DNA from: Sphingobacterium sp. T2
GTDB taxonomy: Bacteria > Bacteroidota > Bacteroidia > Sphingobacteriales > Sphingobacteriaceae
Assembly: GCF_000814685.1 (NCBI RefSeq)
Contig: NZ_JXAC01000023.1
Location: forward strand, 1-36,571
DNA: 36,571 bases
Reading direction: 5' to 3'
Of the stretch, positions 1-10,026 are shown piece after piece (the first letter of the stretch is position 1; each line of letters starts with the position of its first letter). Below the pieces are notes generated by a model. That model was not told where the DNA came from, made no database searches, and was given only the letters and a program-made list of their open reading frames with translations. A program made the position numbers and the translations under genes.

Positions 1-577
1 TCACGTTCTATGTTGTCCATCCACACTAAGGCATCCATCCAGTTAGCCTCCACCGAAAGTGGATATTCCTCGAATCCAGAATTCAGATATGTTTTTTCCT
101 GGTTGTTCCGGACACTGCATAGCCATCACTCCCGGAACATTTCCTGCTAGGGCGTTGGTAATACTGGAAGTAGGGTTGGATTTAAGGTCATTGACATTTA
201 CGGAGCTTACGGCCCCTGTAGTTACCAATTTCTTTTGTGTTCCTGTTCCTGTTACGACTACTTCTTCGAGCACACTAGCTTCAGCTTCTTCTAATACTAT
301 GTTCAGCGTTTTTTGATTCACAAGAAGCACCTCTTGCCTCTTGTATCCAATAAAATTGAAGACTACTAGTTTTATATTGTTCGACCTTAATCTTGAATTG
401 TCCTTTGGCATCAGATACAGTTCCTAAGCCGGGCGCATCTTTGATAAAGATGCTGACGCCTTGCAAAGGTTTCTGGTTTTGGTCTGTCACCACACCGGTC
501 AATTCAAACTTCTCTTGCGCGTAAAGTTGAAAAGTGCAGAGCAACAGTAATATATAGAGTACAAAAGTGCTTTTCAT
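1..577 (-). CDS. SusC/RagA-family TonB-dependent outer membrane receptor, N-terminal part, frameshifted
   Basis: This is the first ~190 residues of a SusC-type receptor that imports glycan fragments across the outer membrane; the rest lies beyond the left edge. The start at 577 gives a signal peptide ending near LYAQ, then a carboxypeptidase-D-like domain (GVVTDQNQKPLQGVSI, then FNFIGYKRQEV), the TonB-box-like stretch EEVVVTGTG, and the start of the plug domain (NALAGNVPGVMAMQ, then FWIRGISTFGG). Two frame changes interrupt it: one near 375-385, after GQFKIKV, and one near 44-48, after ISTFGG, where the other frame continues as ANWMDALVWMDNIER. Both joins restore SusC-like sequence, so indels in the assembly are likelier than true decay. 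It starts 23 bases after the IPT/TIG-NHL gene on the same strand, so the two are probably one operon, with SusD expected to follow outside the window. The family is certain; the substrate is not visible. Confidence 0.88.
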
Positions 578-600
578 ATGATTCTTAGGTTAAAGAATTA

Positions 601-2047
601 TTAATCGATTTCTTCCAACGCTATTTTTCGGATACGGTGATTCATATAATCTCCAATATAGAAGGCGCCTTCTTCTTCGTTGTATGCTATTCCTGTAGGT
701 CTGTCGAAGCGGGCTTCCTGTCTGAGGTCTCCATCCACATAGCCGTAAGGGTTATTGTTGAGACTGGAGCTTCCTCGTCCAGCAAAGGTGGTTACGTTGC
801 CTTCAGGGGTTAGTATACGCACGCAGTGGTTGAGCTGGTCGGTGAAATAGAAATCATATTGATCGGGTTTCCCTGCAGCTACATAGTCCGGATTCTTGAC
901 GAATACTCCTTGATAGGGTTGGTTAAGTCGTGCGGAAGAGCCTACACCGTCCGCATAGCCGGGGCCTCTTACCTGTCCACAGACCAAATAGGGTTGGTTG
1001 AATCTTTTTTTCTCCCAATTATAATCTACACGAAGGATGTAGGATTGGTTGATAACTACTATATAAGCATAATTACCTGTAGGATGAATGATGATTTTGT
1101 ATTCCCATTGTGGGTCGTGGACAACGAAAAGTTGCTCAAAATCTTTTACTCCCAGTCCCGACTCAAAGTATTTGTTGAGGTCAAAGCGGAAAAACTGTCC
1201 TTTTTCATAGCTGTTGAAATATAGCTCACCGTTGACAGGGTGTACGGAAGCACCATTACACTGCTTATAGGTGGTTAATACCTCTCGATCTTGCCAGTTT
1301 CTGTCACGCGATAGTCTATAGGTCGCACGGTCATTTTCGCCACCACGGTCTTCGGCCACAATCATATACTTGTGATCTAGGGTGGAAGTCTACACTGCGA
1401 GGTCTATCTAGATCGGATCGTACCTTAGTCACGGTGCTGTCTTCAAAGTTGAAGAGATACAATCCATTATTAAAGTCAAACACAGCCCAAAGATGTTTGG
1501 GATTGGCTGGGTCGAATTTGAAAAAGGATTGATTCCAAAAACCGCTAGCCATCTTGTTTGGATCAGAATCTTTGAACTTACCATCTTTCCAAGGTTCATC
1601 ACCGCGTTCGTTGCGGTAACCTATAACTGTGGAAACGACCATTTTGCGTTCATATTGAAAGCGTGTTGTAGCTTTTCCTACTACCTTGTTGTCTTTAGGC
1701 CCCACACGCACCTCAATATCACCGCTGAAGGCTTTGCGTGGTACAAGACAATACAAAGCATCACCAGTGGAACTAATTACTTTTGCTTCCTTACCTCCAA
1801 TCAGCACCGTTATCATAGACGGGTCCGTTCCAAAATTTTTACCGTAGATGATTAAGCGCTGTCCCATTCCTCCCGATTTAGGTTGAAAGTCTTCGACAAC
1901 AACGGGCTGCATGGGGTCGAAAGGTACAGAGGAAGAAGTCGTGTTCTGTTCTTCCGATTTACATGACCATAGTCCTAAAATCCATATGAATAATACTATG
2001 TATTTACGAGAACTATGAGTTACATTGAACATATCATTGTTTCTCAT
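601..2047 (-). CDS. IPT/TIG-domain and NHL-repeat lipoprotein, PUL-associated, one frameshift
   Basis: A probable surface lipoprotein of ~480 residues. The N-terminus has a hydrophobic segment ending LGLWSC followed by KSEEQ; acidic residues right after the lipid-carrying Cys often mark surface export in Bacteroidota. An IPT/TIG immunoglobulin-like domain follows (VVVEDFQPKSGGMGQRLIIYG, then GDIEVRVGP), and then a beta-propeller of NHL type (HPTGNYAYIVV, FYFTDQLNHCVRILTPEG, GVTFAG-like turns, YIGDYMNHRIRKI). The frame changes near 1376 in a CCC run: removing one C joins SVDFH to LDHKYMIVAED and restores a continuous protein. Such proteins are commonly encoded beside SusC/SusD pairs, where they may bind glycan or act as an accessory to the transporter; this role is inferred. 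The gene lies immediately upstream of susC in the same direction. Confidence 0.82.
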
Positions 2048-2390
2048 ATATCTTATAATTGGTTATCACTAGTCATTCAATAGATAGGATATCGAATGTG
2101 CGTTCTGTAATGTTTACAATTGGTTACCGACAGATTATATCGGGATATAATTATTTCTTTTGCGTTACAGTTTATTTAAAATACTTATAGCTAAAATGTC
2201 TTTGTGCTAGGATTTATAATTGATTACTCAAATTTAAAGTTAATAATGAAAGAGAGATGAGAGGCAAATTTTCTCATTAGAGAGTTATTTTGTTTCAAAT
2301 ATCTTAGCAAAATAATGCTTATTTTTATATTCCACATTCGGTTAACCAAATACGATTTAGCAGGATAGTAAACCTTAAATATATTTTATT
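2048..2390. promoter_or_regulatory. Divergent intergenic region between the IPT/TIG-susC unit and the GH76 gene
   Basis: A 343-base A+T-rich stretch separates two divergent transcription units and should hold both promoters. I see no open frame of note. It contains an 18-base inverted repeat (ATTATATC, GG, GATATAAT) at 2134-2151 and three copies of an AATTGRTTA sequence at 2057-2065, 2118-2126 and 2218-2226. No exact TAnnTTTG element with a properly spaced -33 TTTG was found by eye, so promoter positions are not assigned. An HTCS response-regulator site is plausible here but not demonstrated. Confidence 0.5.
2134..2151. repeat. 18-base inverted repeat in the divergent PUL promoter region
   Basis: The arms ATTATATC and GATATAAT are perfect reverse complements around a GG centre. 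The size, symmetry and position, ~85 bases upstream of the IPT/TIG-NHL start, suit a dimeric regulator site. No protein can be assigned from the sequence alone. Confidence 0.45.
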
Positions 2391-3813
2391 ATGAAATTGA
2401 GCGTTCGTATCGCCCGCAGGTGGTTGTATGGTCTCCTTTGCTTAGCAACAATTGGATTATCTTCTTTTAATTTAAGTGATAAAAAATTAAATAGTAGTAT
2501 ATCAGTTGATGATTTCTATCGAGGCGCAAATCTTTATGATAAGGCTTGAAGCACTTTTTTGTCTCAGAACAATTTATAATGTATAGATACTATAATCCAT
2601 TTGAACAGGTACGGGGAGGAGAGAAGGCGAGTGTATGGATGTACACCTCTGCCATAGAAGCCACAAACTCTTTATTAAGGGCTTTATATAAGCATAAAGA
2701 TTCTATCTCTATTCGTAAAGTTGCTTATTATGAAGGCCTTTTAGAAAAGCTGTATGACAATGCTGCTTATTATCTGGGGACTTTCACATATACTTCTTTT
2801 ACACAGACCAAAGAATGGACGGTTTATGCGGTCAATAGGGCAGAAGAAAAAGGAAAAGCCAATGTGACGGGTATATTGAATGTATACGACGATCAAATGT
2901 GGTTGGTACGTGAACTCCTTGAGTCATATGATTTGACACAGAATAGCAAATATCTAGAGCAGGCCGAATATCTTACAGCATATGTTTTAGACGGTTGGGA
3001 TGCTACTCGCGATGAAGAAGGAAACGAACATGGAGGAATATCATGGGGGCCGGGCTATGTGACAAAACATGCATGCAGCAATGGGCCTATGATCAGTGCT
3101 CTGGTCTGGCTACATGAACTATATAAGAAAAAGAACGATAAGGATAGTCTATAGATATATCGATTCGAGAGACAGAAAGACTCGGAAAGTAAAGAAGCTT
3201 CTTAAGAGAGACTATTATTTAATGTTTGCTAAGAAAATTTATCATTGGCAGAAAGGACATTTATTGAATGACCAAGGTGTTTATTGGGATATGATGGGGC
3301 AATGTTCGCCGGATTGTCAGATTCGTTATGAAGAGGTAGGAGGACAGAGATATAGGGGGCACACACAATTGTTGAAGGCAACAGGAAAGCCATACTCTTA
3401 CAATTCAGGGACCATGCTTTCCGGAGCCGTCGATCTTTATCGGGCGACTAAGCAAAAAGATTATCTAGACGATGCTAAGGCTCTGGCAAAAGCTAGTTTC
3501 CTTTATTTTGACAAAGGCAGACAAGCAGCTCAAAGGGTACTATTCTTTTCCTACGGATGGTTTTAACAATTGGTTTCATACCGTACTGCTAAAAGGCTAT
3601 ACAGCTTTGCTGCCCTACGATCCTTCGGTATTAACATATGTGCAGGCTTTTCGGGTAAACCTCAACTATGCTTATTCTAATTATTATAAGGATGGGATAC
3701 TGCCTAGGGATTTATTAGGCGGCTGGGATAAGGATTCCCGGAAGAACAATGTAGAAGGCATGTTTATGTTTTCGTATGTAACCCAATATGCGTTGTTTGC
3801 CACTTATCTTTAG
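2391..3813 (+). CDS. Glycoside hydrolase family 76 (alpha-1,6-mannanase-like), three frameshifts
   Basis: The ATG at 2391 opens a secreted protein (basic start MKLSVRIARR, hydrophobic LLCLATIGL). Reading across three frame changes gives a typical GH76 alpha/alpha-barrel of ~470 residues. The hallmark is NVYDDQMWLVREL near 2880-2920, whose adjacent Asp pair matches the GH76 catalytic residues. Other family-like stretches are SNGPMISALVWLHELY, IYHWQKGHLLNDQGVYWDMM, YSYNSGTMLSGAVDLYRA and DGFNNWFHTVLLKGY. Breaks lie near 2545 (after NLYDKA), near 3148 (after KNDKDS) and near 3530 (after FDKGRQ). GH76 enzymes are known to cleave alpha-1,6-mannan backbones of fungal or bacterial glycans. The gene is divergent from the IPT/TIG-susC unit and converges on the HTCS gene 14 bases downstream. 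Three breaks in one gene make true pseudogenization possible, but the same kind of break occurs throughout the window. Confidence 0.82.
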
Positions 3814-3827
3814 TCAGGTATAGCCTG

Positions 3828-4591
3828 TTATGATTTTTTGTTTTGAAATTCACTAGGCGTAATACCAAACTGTTTTTGAAAGTTTCGCGAAAAATGCTGT
3901 GCCGAGCTATAACCGAGCATATTGGATATTTCGTATATCTTAAGGTTACCTTGGGCAAGTAATTCGGCGGCTCTGCGCAGTCTTGTGAGATTAATCAACT
4001 CATTGGGTGAAAGGCTGGACACTACATTTATCTTTCTGTAGAGGGTAGGACGGCTCATACAAAGGATATCAGCCATTTTATCCACGTTGAATTGGGGATT
4101 GTCTAAGTTTTGGAGTATGATTTCTTCGATTTTTTTGAGAAACTCCTTGTCATTTTGATTTTGGCCAATCTGTTGTATTTGCGAAGTAGGATTTTTAATG
4201 AAGAATTCTTTGATGCGGGTTCTGTTTTTCAGAAGACTGGCCAGCTGTGCTCTTAGAAAGGCTAATGAAAATGGCTTTTCAATATAGCGTCCGCGCCCTG
4301 TTCAAGACCTTTGATTTTGGATTCCAGTGTGTTTTTTGCTGTAAGCAGGACGATAGGTATATGTGCTAAGCTCATGTTGGATTTTACCTTTTCGCAAAAC
4401 TCAAAGCCATCCATCTCGGGCATCATCACATCGCTGATTACGAGGTCGAAGTTTTCCTGTTCCATCAAGGTGTATGCATCTACCGCACTTGTACATTTGG
4501 TGATATTATAATCTTCTGCCAAGTCGTCGGCAATAAATTCCAATAATTCGACATGGTCGTCTATCAACAAGAGATTAGCTTTCGTATTCAT
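3828..4591 (-). CDS. Receiver and AraC-type DNA-binding part of the HTCS regulator, frameshifted
   Basis: The output half of the hybrid regulator. The receiver domain starts NLLLIDDHVELLEF; the phosphoacceptor is Asp54 of this frame in VISDVMMPEMDG. The frame breaks near 4290 after EQGADA; the other frame continues YIEKPFSLAFL, restoring the conserved KPF lysine, then runs without a stop to an AraC-family double helix-turn-helix (VDKMADILCMSRPTLYRKI, then YEISNMLGYSSAQHFSRNF, then FGITPSEF). The frame opens with an ATG overlapping the last 17 bases of the sensor gene. Most HTCS proteins are a single chain, so the sensor/receiver break could be another indel; a genuine separate response regulator, translationally coupled to the kinase, is the alternative. 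It should bind promoters of this locus, such as 2048-2390 and 7740-7956. Confidence 0.85.
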
Positions 4592-7500
4592 AGATATGAG
4601 TTTGGTTTAGTGGTAGTACTAAAGTAAAGGTATTCAAATTTTTATTATCTACTTCATATTTTAACGTTCCGTGGAGTTTAAGTGCCAAGGATTGGCTTAA
4701 TGCTAAGCCCAAGCCGCTTCCCGGAATGCTTTTGCTTCGTTGCAATCTGCTGAAGGGTTCAAAAATATAGGCTCTATCATCTGGAGGAATGACCTTTCCG
4801 TCGTTTTTTATCGTGAGAATCAATGACTCTCGCTTGTCATCTTGCTGCAGTACTACTTCAATATACGCATGTGAATATTTCAGAGCGTTGTTCAATAGAT
4901 TTGTGCAAATTTTTTCATAAGCTTCTACATCTATATAGCATTCCAGATGTTGAGGAATGGAAGAGCGCAGGGTTTTATTTTGAGATTCCAACGTTACCTT
5001 AAAATCGGTTATTATATCTTGGGTAAGCAGACCTATATTTTTTTTCTCAAATTTGAATTTGAATGCCTTATTGTCTACCTTTCTGAAGTCCAACAATTGG
5101 TTGCTCAATTCTATTAGCCTCTCTGTGTTGTTTTGAATTGTTTGGAGTAATTTGTCCGTCACGGGATTAGCAGGAATTTTCAGGATTAACTTCTCCAAAG
5201 GTGCTTTTATCAGGGTTAACGGCGTTCTGATTTCATGTACCACATCGGTATAGAAGTCCATTTTAGCTTGATAGAGTTGCTGTTCACGAAGGTTTTGGAT
5301 TTTCAGCAGGTGTTGCTGGTTTCTTTGTTTGACTTTCTCTTTGAAGTGATAAGCTATAAATGCTATCAGCCCGATGAACAGAAGAGCATATATGATAAAG
5401 GCAGGTATACTAGCCCAGAAAGGAGGTAAAATTTTTATTTTCAGTGTTCGTATAGAAGAGATGGGGTTGCCGTTAGGGTCTTCTGCTTTCACGACAAACT
5501 CATAAGTTCCGGGCAATACTTTGGTAAAATGTGCTCTGTTGGCTTGCGTCACTGTCACCCAATCCGTATTGACGCCTACAAGTTTGTAGCTATAACGTAT
5601 GGACTTAGGAGCATCATACTGTAAGGCCGTAAAATCCAAACTAAAGGATGATTGATCGTATTTCAATACCACTTCATCCGTAAAGAGAATGGATTGTGTG
5701 AGAACAGTGTTTTCTGTTCTGAGGTCTATTTCTTTGTTATTTACCAATAGTTTGGTAATGAAAATCGGCGTGTTTGGGTTGTAATTGATTTTGTTAAGCT
5801 TTTCGGGAGAGAAGCGTATTAACCCGTTTATGGTGCCAAAATAAAAGGTACCTTCTCCATCATCGAATGCTGAATTATAGTTGAACTGTATAGCAGGTAG
5901 CCCGGATTCTAAGTTAAACAGGCGATGATGTTGTGTTGAAGGGTTATAGCGTATTAATCCTTTGGAAGTACTAATCCAAAGGTTGCCTTGTCGATCCTCT
6001 AGGATAGCCAGTACAATTTTGCTGGGAAGATGGAGGCTCACCGCTTTCAGCTGATGCTTCCCACTTTTATCTTTGATGATTCTTGCCACTCCTCCCTCTG
6101 TGGCTACCCATATCGTGCCTTTACGATCTTGAAATAGGCAGTTAATCTTATTGTTAGGTAAAGAATTATCTTGCTGTGGGTCATGCACAAAATGTATGTG
6201 CCCCGGACTGTCGGGATTATACATGTAAATACCGTCTCTCCAGGTGCCAAGCCATATGTTTCCTTCCCAATCTTCCGTAATAGTGGTATAGGAATTATTC
6301 AAGGGAACGTTGGTAATCTCTTGGAAGGTGTTGGATTTATGATCGAACTTATAGTGTCCTTGCGTAGAAGCAACCAACACTTCTCCCTTACGGTTTGTGT
6401 AGAAATAGTATAAAAAGTTGCTTTTCAGGCCGGAATTGTTCTTACCATCGGGTTCGATGTGGGTGACAACCCTTTTCTTATTGGTATCGAAGATGTCCAT
6501 GCCATATACAAAGGTGCCTAGCAATATTTTTTCGTCCAGTGGAAGTAACCCATGAATATTATTGTTGGTGAGAGCAGCATTGTGTTCGCTATAGTTTTCA
6601 ATTTCTCCTGTCGAGGGATTTAATTTGCTAAGCCCTCCGTTTTCAGTTCCTAGCCATATATTGCCTTGCTTGTCTTTCGCTATGATACGTACTACAGTAC
6701 CTAAAAGCTGCCCCCCTTGTTTGGAAGACATGAATTTCTCGATGAGGTTGTTGTTTTCATTATAATAATTGACGCCACCAAAGTAGGTTGTTAGCCAGAT
6801 GCCGCCATCCCTGTCTTTAACGATACTGTAGAGCGCGTTGTCCGAAATTCCCCAAGGGTTGTCTTCCGACTTGCGGATATTGGTAATTTTTTTTGTATCC
6901 GTATGATAAATAAACAATCCCGATTCGGTGGCAAACCAGTATTCGTGGTCGTTCTTTATAAGGATATCACGCACATATAAGAATTGATTCAGCTGCTGTA
7001 ATCCTAAAAACCAATCGACTTTTTTGTCATATAAGGTTAATCGGGCAACCCCGGCCTTTGCCGTGCCGATGATAAGGTTACCGTCCTTATCTTCCGTTAT
7101 TTTTTGGATGCTGTACCAATCTGAGTTGCCGTAAAGTTTTGAAAAGTCAATGATTTCGGTATAGCAACCTTTATCGCTGACGGCGAAAATCTGTCCACTT
7201 ATGGTTCCTAAAAATATTTGTCCATTTTTCCCGCAGTGAAGAGCCGTGGCCGAAATACGGTTATGGATTCTTTCGGTAGCGTTTTTTTGTGGTATATGAT
7301 GATGAACTATACCATCAGCAATAAACCAAATAGTATTATGGTTATCAATGACGATGACAGGCACATCCGCATTTGCAAATTCTTTGTTTAGCAACCGGAA
7401 AGATTCTTTGAATGGATTGTAGATGTATATACCTTGGTCCGTGCCTATCCAGATATTTTTATGCTCATCTTCAACCAAAGAAATGATGTTGTTGGCTATG

Positions 7501-7739
7501 GTGTTTCTTACCTCATTGAGAATGTCAAAATGTTTGAAATTGTTGCCATCGAAACGGTCCAGACCATCCTTTGTTCCAAACCATAGAAAACCAAAGCTGT
7601 CTTGCATACTGCAGATAACCGTATTGTTGGATAGCCCGTCGTTTATCTGATAACGGTTGAAATAATAGGGCTGGGCTTTACCGTGCGGTAAACATCCCAA
7701 GAATATGACCCAACAAAACCATATCTTTAGTCTGTACAT
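4575..7739 (-). CDS. HTCS sensor: periplasmic two-propeller sensor with histidine kinase
   Basis: A 1054-residue sensor kinase. A signal peptide ends near HGKAQ. About 700 residues of repeated two-component-regulator propeller motifs follow (for example NTVICSMQDSFGFLWFGT, GGIWLTTYFGGVNYY, GNIWLGTENGGLSKL), forming the two beta-propellers that bind oligosaccharide in the periplasm. A Y_Y_Y domain (PGTYEFVVKAEDPNGN) and one membrane segment (FWASIPAFIIYALLFIGLIA) come next. The cytoplasmic kinase has the phosphorylated His at about residue 835 (DVVHEIRTPLTLIKAP), the N-box (CTNLLNNALKYS) and the ATP lid glycines (GSGLGLALSQ). HTCS proteins are known to activate adjacent polysaccharide loci on binding a specific breakdown product. 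It is divergent from the GH127-GH2-glutaminase operon, its likely target. The receiver/AraC part lies in a different frame directly downstream. Confidence 0.93.
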   Translation of the reverse strand: MYRLKIWFCWVIFLGCLPHGKAQPYYFNRYQINDGLSNNTVICSMQDSFGFLWFGTKDGLDRFDGNNFKHFDILNEVRNTIANNIISLVEDEHKNIWIGTDQGIYIYNPFKESFRLLNKEFANADVPVIVIDNHNTIWFIADGIVHHHIPQKNATERIHNRISATALHCGKNGQIFLGTISGQIFAVSDKGCYTEIIDFSKLYGNSDWYSIQKITEDKDGNLIIGTAKAGVARLTLYDKKVDWFLGLQQLNQFLYVRDILIKNDHEYWFATESGLFIYHTDTKKITNIRKSEDNPWGISDNALYSIVKDRDGGIWLTTYFGGVNYYNENNNLIEKFMSSKQGGQLLGTVVRIIAKDKQGNIWLGTENGGLSKLNPSTGEIENYSEHNAALTNNNIHGLLPLDEKILLGTFVYGMDIFDTNKKRVVTHIEPDGKNNSGLKSNFLYYFYTNRKGEVLVASTQGHYKFDHKSNTFQEITNVPLNNSYTTITEDWEGNIWLGTWRDGIYMYNPDSPGHIHFVHDPQQDNSLPNNKINCLFQDRKGTIWVATEGGVARIIKDKSGKHQLKAVSLHLPSKIVLAILEDRQGNLWISTSKGLIRYNPSTQHHRLFNLESGLPAIQFNYNSAFDDGEGTFYFGTINGLIRFSPEKLNKINYNPNTPIFITKLLVNNKEIDLRTENTVLTQSILFTDEVVLKYDQSSFSLDFTALQYDAPKSIRYSYKLVGVNTDWVTVTQANRAHFTKVLPGTYEFVVKAEDPNGNPISSIRTLKIKILPPFWASIPAFIIYALLFIGLIAFIAYHFKEKVKQRNQQHLLKIQNLREQQLYQAKMDFYTDVVHEIRTPLTLIKAPLEKLILKIPANPVTDKLLQTIQNNTERLIELSNQLLDFRKVDNKAFKFKFEKKNIGLLTQDIITDFKVTLESQNKTLRSSIPQHLECYIDVEAYEKICTNLLNNALKYSHAYIEVVLQQDDKRESLILTIKNDGKVIPPDDRAYIFEPFSRLQRSKSIPGSGLGLALSQSLALKLHGTLKYEVDNKNLNTFTLVLPLNQTHIYEYES

Positions 7740-7956
7740 CTATCTGGCTGTTGATTTATAATTGGTGATAAACTTTTTCTTCGTGATGTCTATTATTTCA
7801 AAAATAGATAATCCTTTTAATTAAAAAAGGAATTGCAAGGATAAAAACGTATTGATACAAAAAGATATTTTTTTGAGATAAAATGCTATTTTTCCTTGCT
7901 AATGGCTGATTATCTTTGATAAACAATAGAGATACTAATTATAAACCTTTCTATCC
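7740..7956. promoter_or_regulatory. Divergent promoter region between the HTCS gene and the GH127 operon
   Basis: This 217-base A+T-rich gap must hold promoters for both directions. On the plus strand TATCTTTG at 7911-7918 matches the Bacteroidota -7 element TAnnTTTG and lies about 40 bases before the GH127 start; the -33 element is weak (T-rich near 7887-7891). An imperfect inverted repeat (AATCCTTTT and AAAAGGAATT) lies around 7810-7833 and could be a regulator site. On the minus side a CACCAATT leader sequence sits 21 bases before the HTCS ATG. Confidence 0.5.
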
Positions 7957-10002
7957 ATGCTAAGACTTACATTTTTAAGTGTATTTATGGTCCTTGTTTG
8001 TGCTGTAAGCCGGGGTCAGCAGGAAAGTGCTGAGTCGGTTTATGCGTTGCCTATTACCCCTACAAATGTCAATTATGTCAACAACAAGGCTCCATTACGT
8101 AAAAATGTTTTGATTAAACTTCCGGTAGGAAGTATACGTCCGGCAGGATGGTTAGGAAGATACCTAGAATTACAGCGGGATGGCTTGACAGGAAAGCTTG
8201 GAGAGATTAGTGCTTGGCTTAATAAGAAAAATAACGCTTGGCTCAGCAAGGACGGCACGGGCGATTACGGCTGGGAGGAAGTACCTTATTGGTTAAAAGG
8301 ATATGCCCATTTAGGCTATATCCTGAGAGATGAGCAGATACTAAAGGAGGCGCAAATATGGATAGAAGGTGCTTTGAACAGCCAGCGACCAGATGGTTAT
8401 TTCGGACCTCTAATTTTAAAACATAACAAGCCGGACCTCTGGGGCAACATGATCATGCTATGGTGCCTGCAATCGTATTATGAATATAGCGGAGACCAAC
8501 GTGTGATAACGCTGATGACCAGATATTTTAAATGGCAGCATAGTCTTCCGGATAGTTTTTTCTTGAAAGATTATTGGGAAAATAGTCGAGGAGGAGACAA
8601 TCTTCTTTCGGTATATTGGCTTTACAACAGAACGGAAGGTAATGAGTGGCTGCTAGAACTGGCAGATAAGATTCATCGCAATACGGCCAATTGGAGAAAG
8701 CATAACGATCTTCCCAATTGGCATAATGTCAACATAGCTCAAGGCTTTCGTGAGCCGGCGACTTATTTTCTGAAAAGTCATGCCCAAGAAGACCTGTTGG
8801 CGACCTATCGTAACTTTAATTTTGTCAGGGAGATTTTCGGACAGGTGCCGGGAGGTATGTTTGGCGCCGATGAGAATGCCCGTCCGGGATACACGGATCC
8901 ACGTCAAGGCGTAGAAACCTGTGGAATGGTAGAACAGATGGCTTCCGACGAAATTTTGTTGGGAATAACGGGAGATCCGTTTTGGGCAGACCATGCGGAG
9001 GAGGTGGCCTTCAACACCTATCCTGCTGCGGTAACAGCAGACTTTAAAGCCCTAAGGTATATCACTAGTCCTAATATGACTATCAGCGACAGCCGCAATC
9101 ACGCTCCAGGTATAGAAAATAGTGGCCCTTTCCTGATGATGAATCCTTTCAGTTCGAGGTGTTGCCAACATAATCACAGTCAAGGATGGCCCTATTATGC
9201 CGAACATCTTTATATGGCGACGAATGATAATGGCATCGCAGTGGTGCTGTATGCGGCTTCGACAGTTAATGTCAAAGTAGCTCGACAAGAGGAAATTCAG
9301 ATAAAGCAAATATCCAACTATCCTTTTGAGGAAAGCATCCGCTTTGAAGTGATAACCAAAGGAAAGAGAGTAAATTTTCCTCTTTACCTTCGCATCCCCC
9401 AATGGGCTCAAAATCCTCAGGTGTCGGTCAATGGTAAAGTCTATAGTGTGAGAGAGGGAGCCAAATATTTTAAGGTTGATCGTGCATGGCAGGATGGCGA
9501 TAAAGTGATAGTTCATTTGCCAATGCATATCACCTTCAACAGGTGGGAAAAGAATAAAAAATCGGTAAGTATAAGCCGTGGCCCTTTAACCTATTCACTC
9601 AAGATCAAAGAAGAGTATGTACCCAAAGACAGTAAATCTTCGGCCATAGGGGACTCGCGATGGCAGGAAGATGCCGACGCCAGTAAATGGCCTTCCTACG
9701 AAATCCTACCCGGCAGCGAATGGAACTTCGGTATTGTGGAAAGTGAGCTGCAAAATGTCCATAAGCTCAAAGTCGTAACACGCGAATGGCCAAAAGATTC
9801 CTTTCCTTTTGAGGCGGATGCTGTACCTATATCCATCTTTGTGAAGGCCAAGCAACTAAAGGAATGGGGTATAGACCGTTATGGTCTTACGGCAGAACTG
9901 CCGGAAAGTCCTATCGTTACAGAAACCAAAGAACAACTTATAGAACTCATACCTATGGGAGCAGCACGCCTCAGAGTATCTGCATTCCCGGTAGTCAACT
10001 AA
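7957..10002 (+). CDS. GH127-like (DUF1680) beta-L-arabinofuranosidase-family enzyme, secreted
   Basis: An intact 681-residue protein with an N-terminal signal peptide (ending near SRGQ). The catalytic alpha/alpha-barrel spans roughly residues 45-430 and beta-sandwich domains follow. Family signatures include GWEEVPYWLKGYAHLGYIL and, near residues 320-322 and 402-403, ETC and CC. These match Glu338/Cys340 and Cys417/Cys418 of the B. longum enzyme HypBA1, where they bind zinc and supply the Cys nucleophile; Glu306 could be the acid/base, but I align that only loosely. The family removes beta-L-arabinofuranose or related residues from plant glycans or glycoproteins; members close to this type may act on other sugars, so the substrate is open. 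It is the first gene of a three-gene plus-strand operon (25 bases to the GH2 gene) driven from 7740-7956. Confidence 0.85.
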   Translation: MLRLTFLSVFMVLVCAVSRGQQESAESVYALPITPTNVNYVNNKAPLRKNVLIKLPVGSIRPAGWLGRYLELQRDGLTGKLGEISAWLNKKNNAWLSKDGTGDYGWEEVPYWLKGYAHLGYILRDEQILKEAQIWIEGALNSQRPDGYFGPLILKHNKPDLWGNMIMLWCLQSYYEYSGDQRVITLMTRYFKWQHSLPDSFFLKDYWENSRGGDNLLSVYWLYNRTEGNEWLLELADKIHRNTANWRKHNDLPNWHNVNIAQGFREPATYFLKSHAQEDLLATYRNFNFVREIFGQVPGGMFGADENARPGYTDPRQGVETCGMVEQMASDEILLGITGDPFWADHAEEVAFNTYPAAVTADFKALRYITSPNMTISDSRNHAPGIENSGPFLMMNPFSSRCCQHNHSQGWPYYAEHLYMATNDNGIAVVLYAASTVNVKVARQEEIQIKQISNYPFEESIRFEVITKGKRVNFPLYLRIPQWAQNPQVSVNGKVYSVREGAKYFKVDRAWQDGDKVIVHLPMHITFNRWEKNKKSVSISRGPLTYSLKIKEEYVPKDSKSSAIGDSRWQEDADASKWPSYEILPGSEWNFGIVESELQNVHKLKVVTREWPKDSFPFEADAVPISIFVKAKQLKEWGIDRYGLTAELPESPIVTETKEQLIELIPMGAARLRVSAFPVVN

Positions 10003-10026
10003 CATTATTACAATTAAAGTATTCAG

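Noticed and set aside
826-1224. Plus-strand open frame antisense to the NHL-repeat gene
   Set aside because: It has no family resemblance and lies wholly within a well-supported minus-strand protein; it is a shadow frame.
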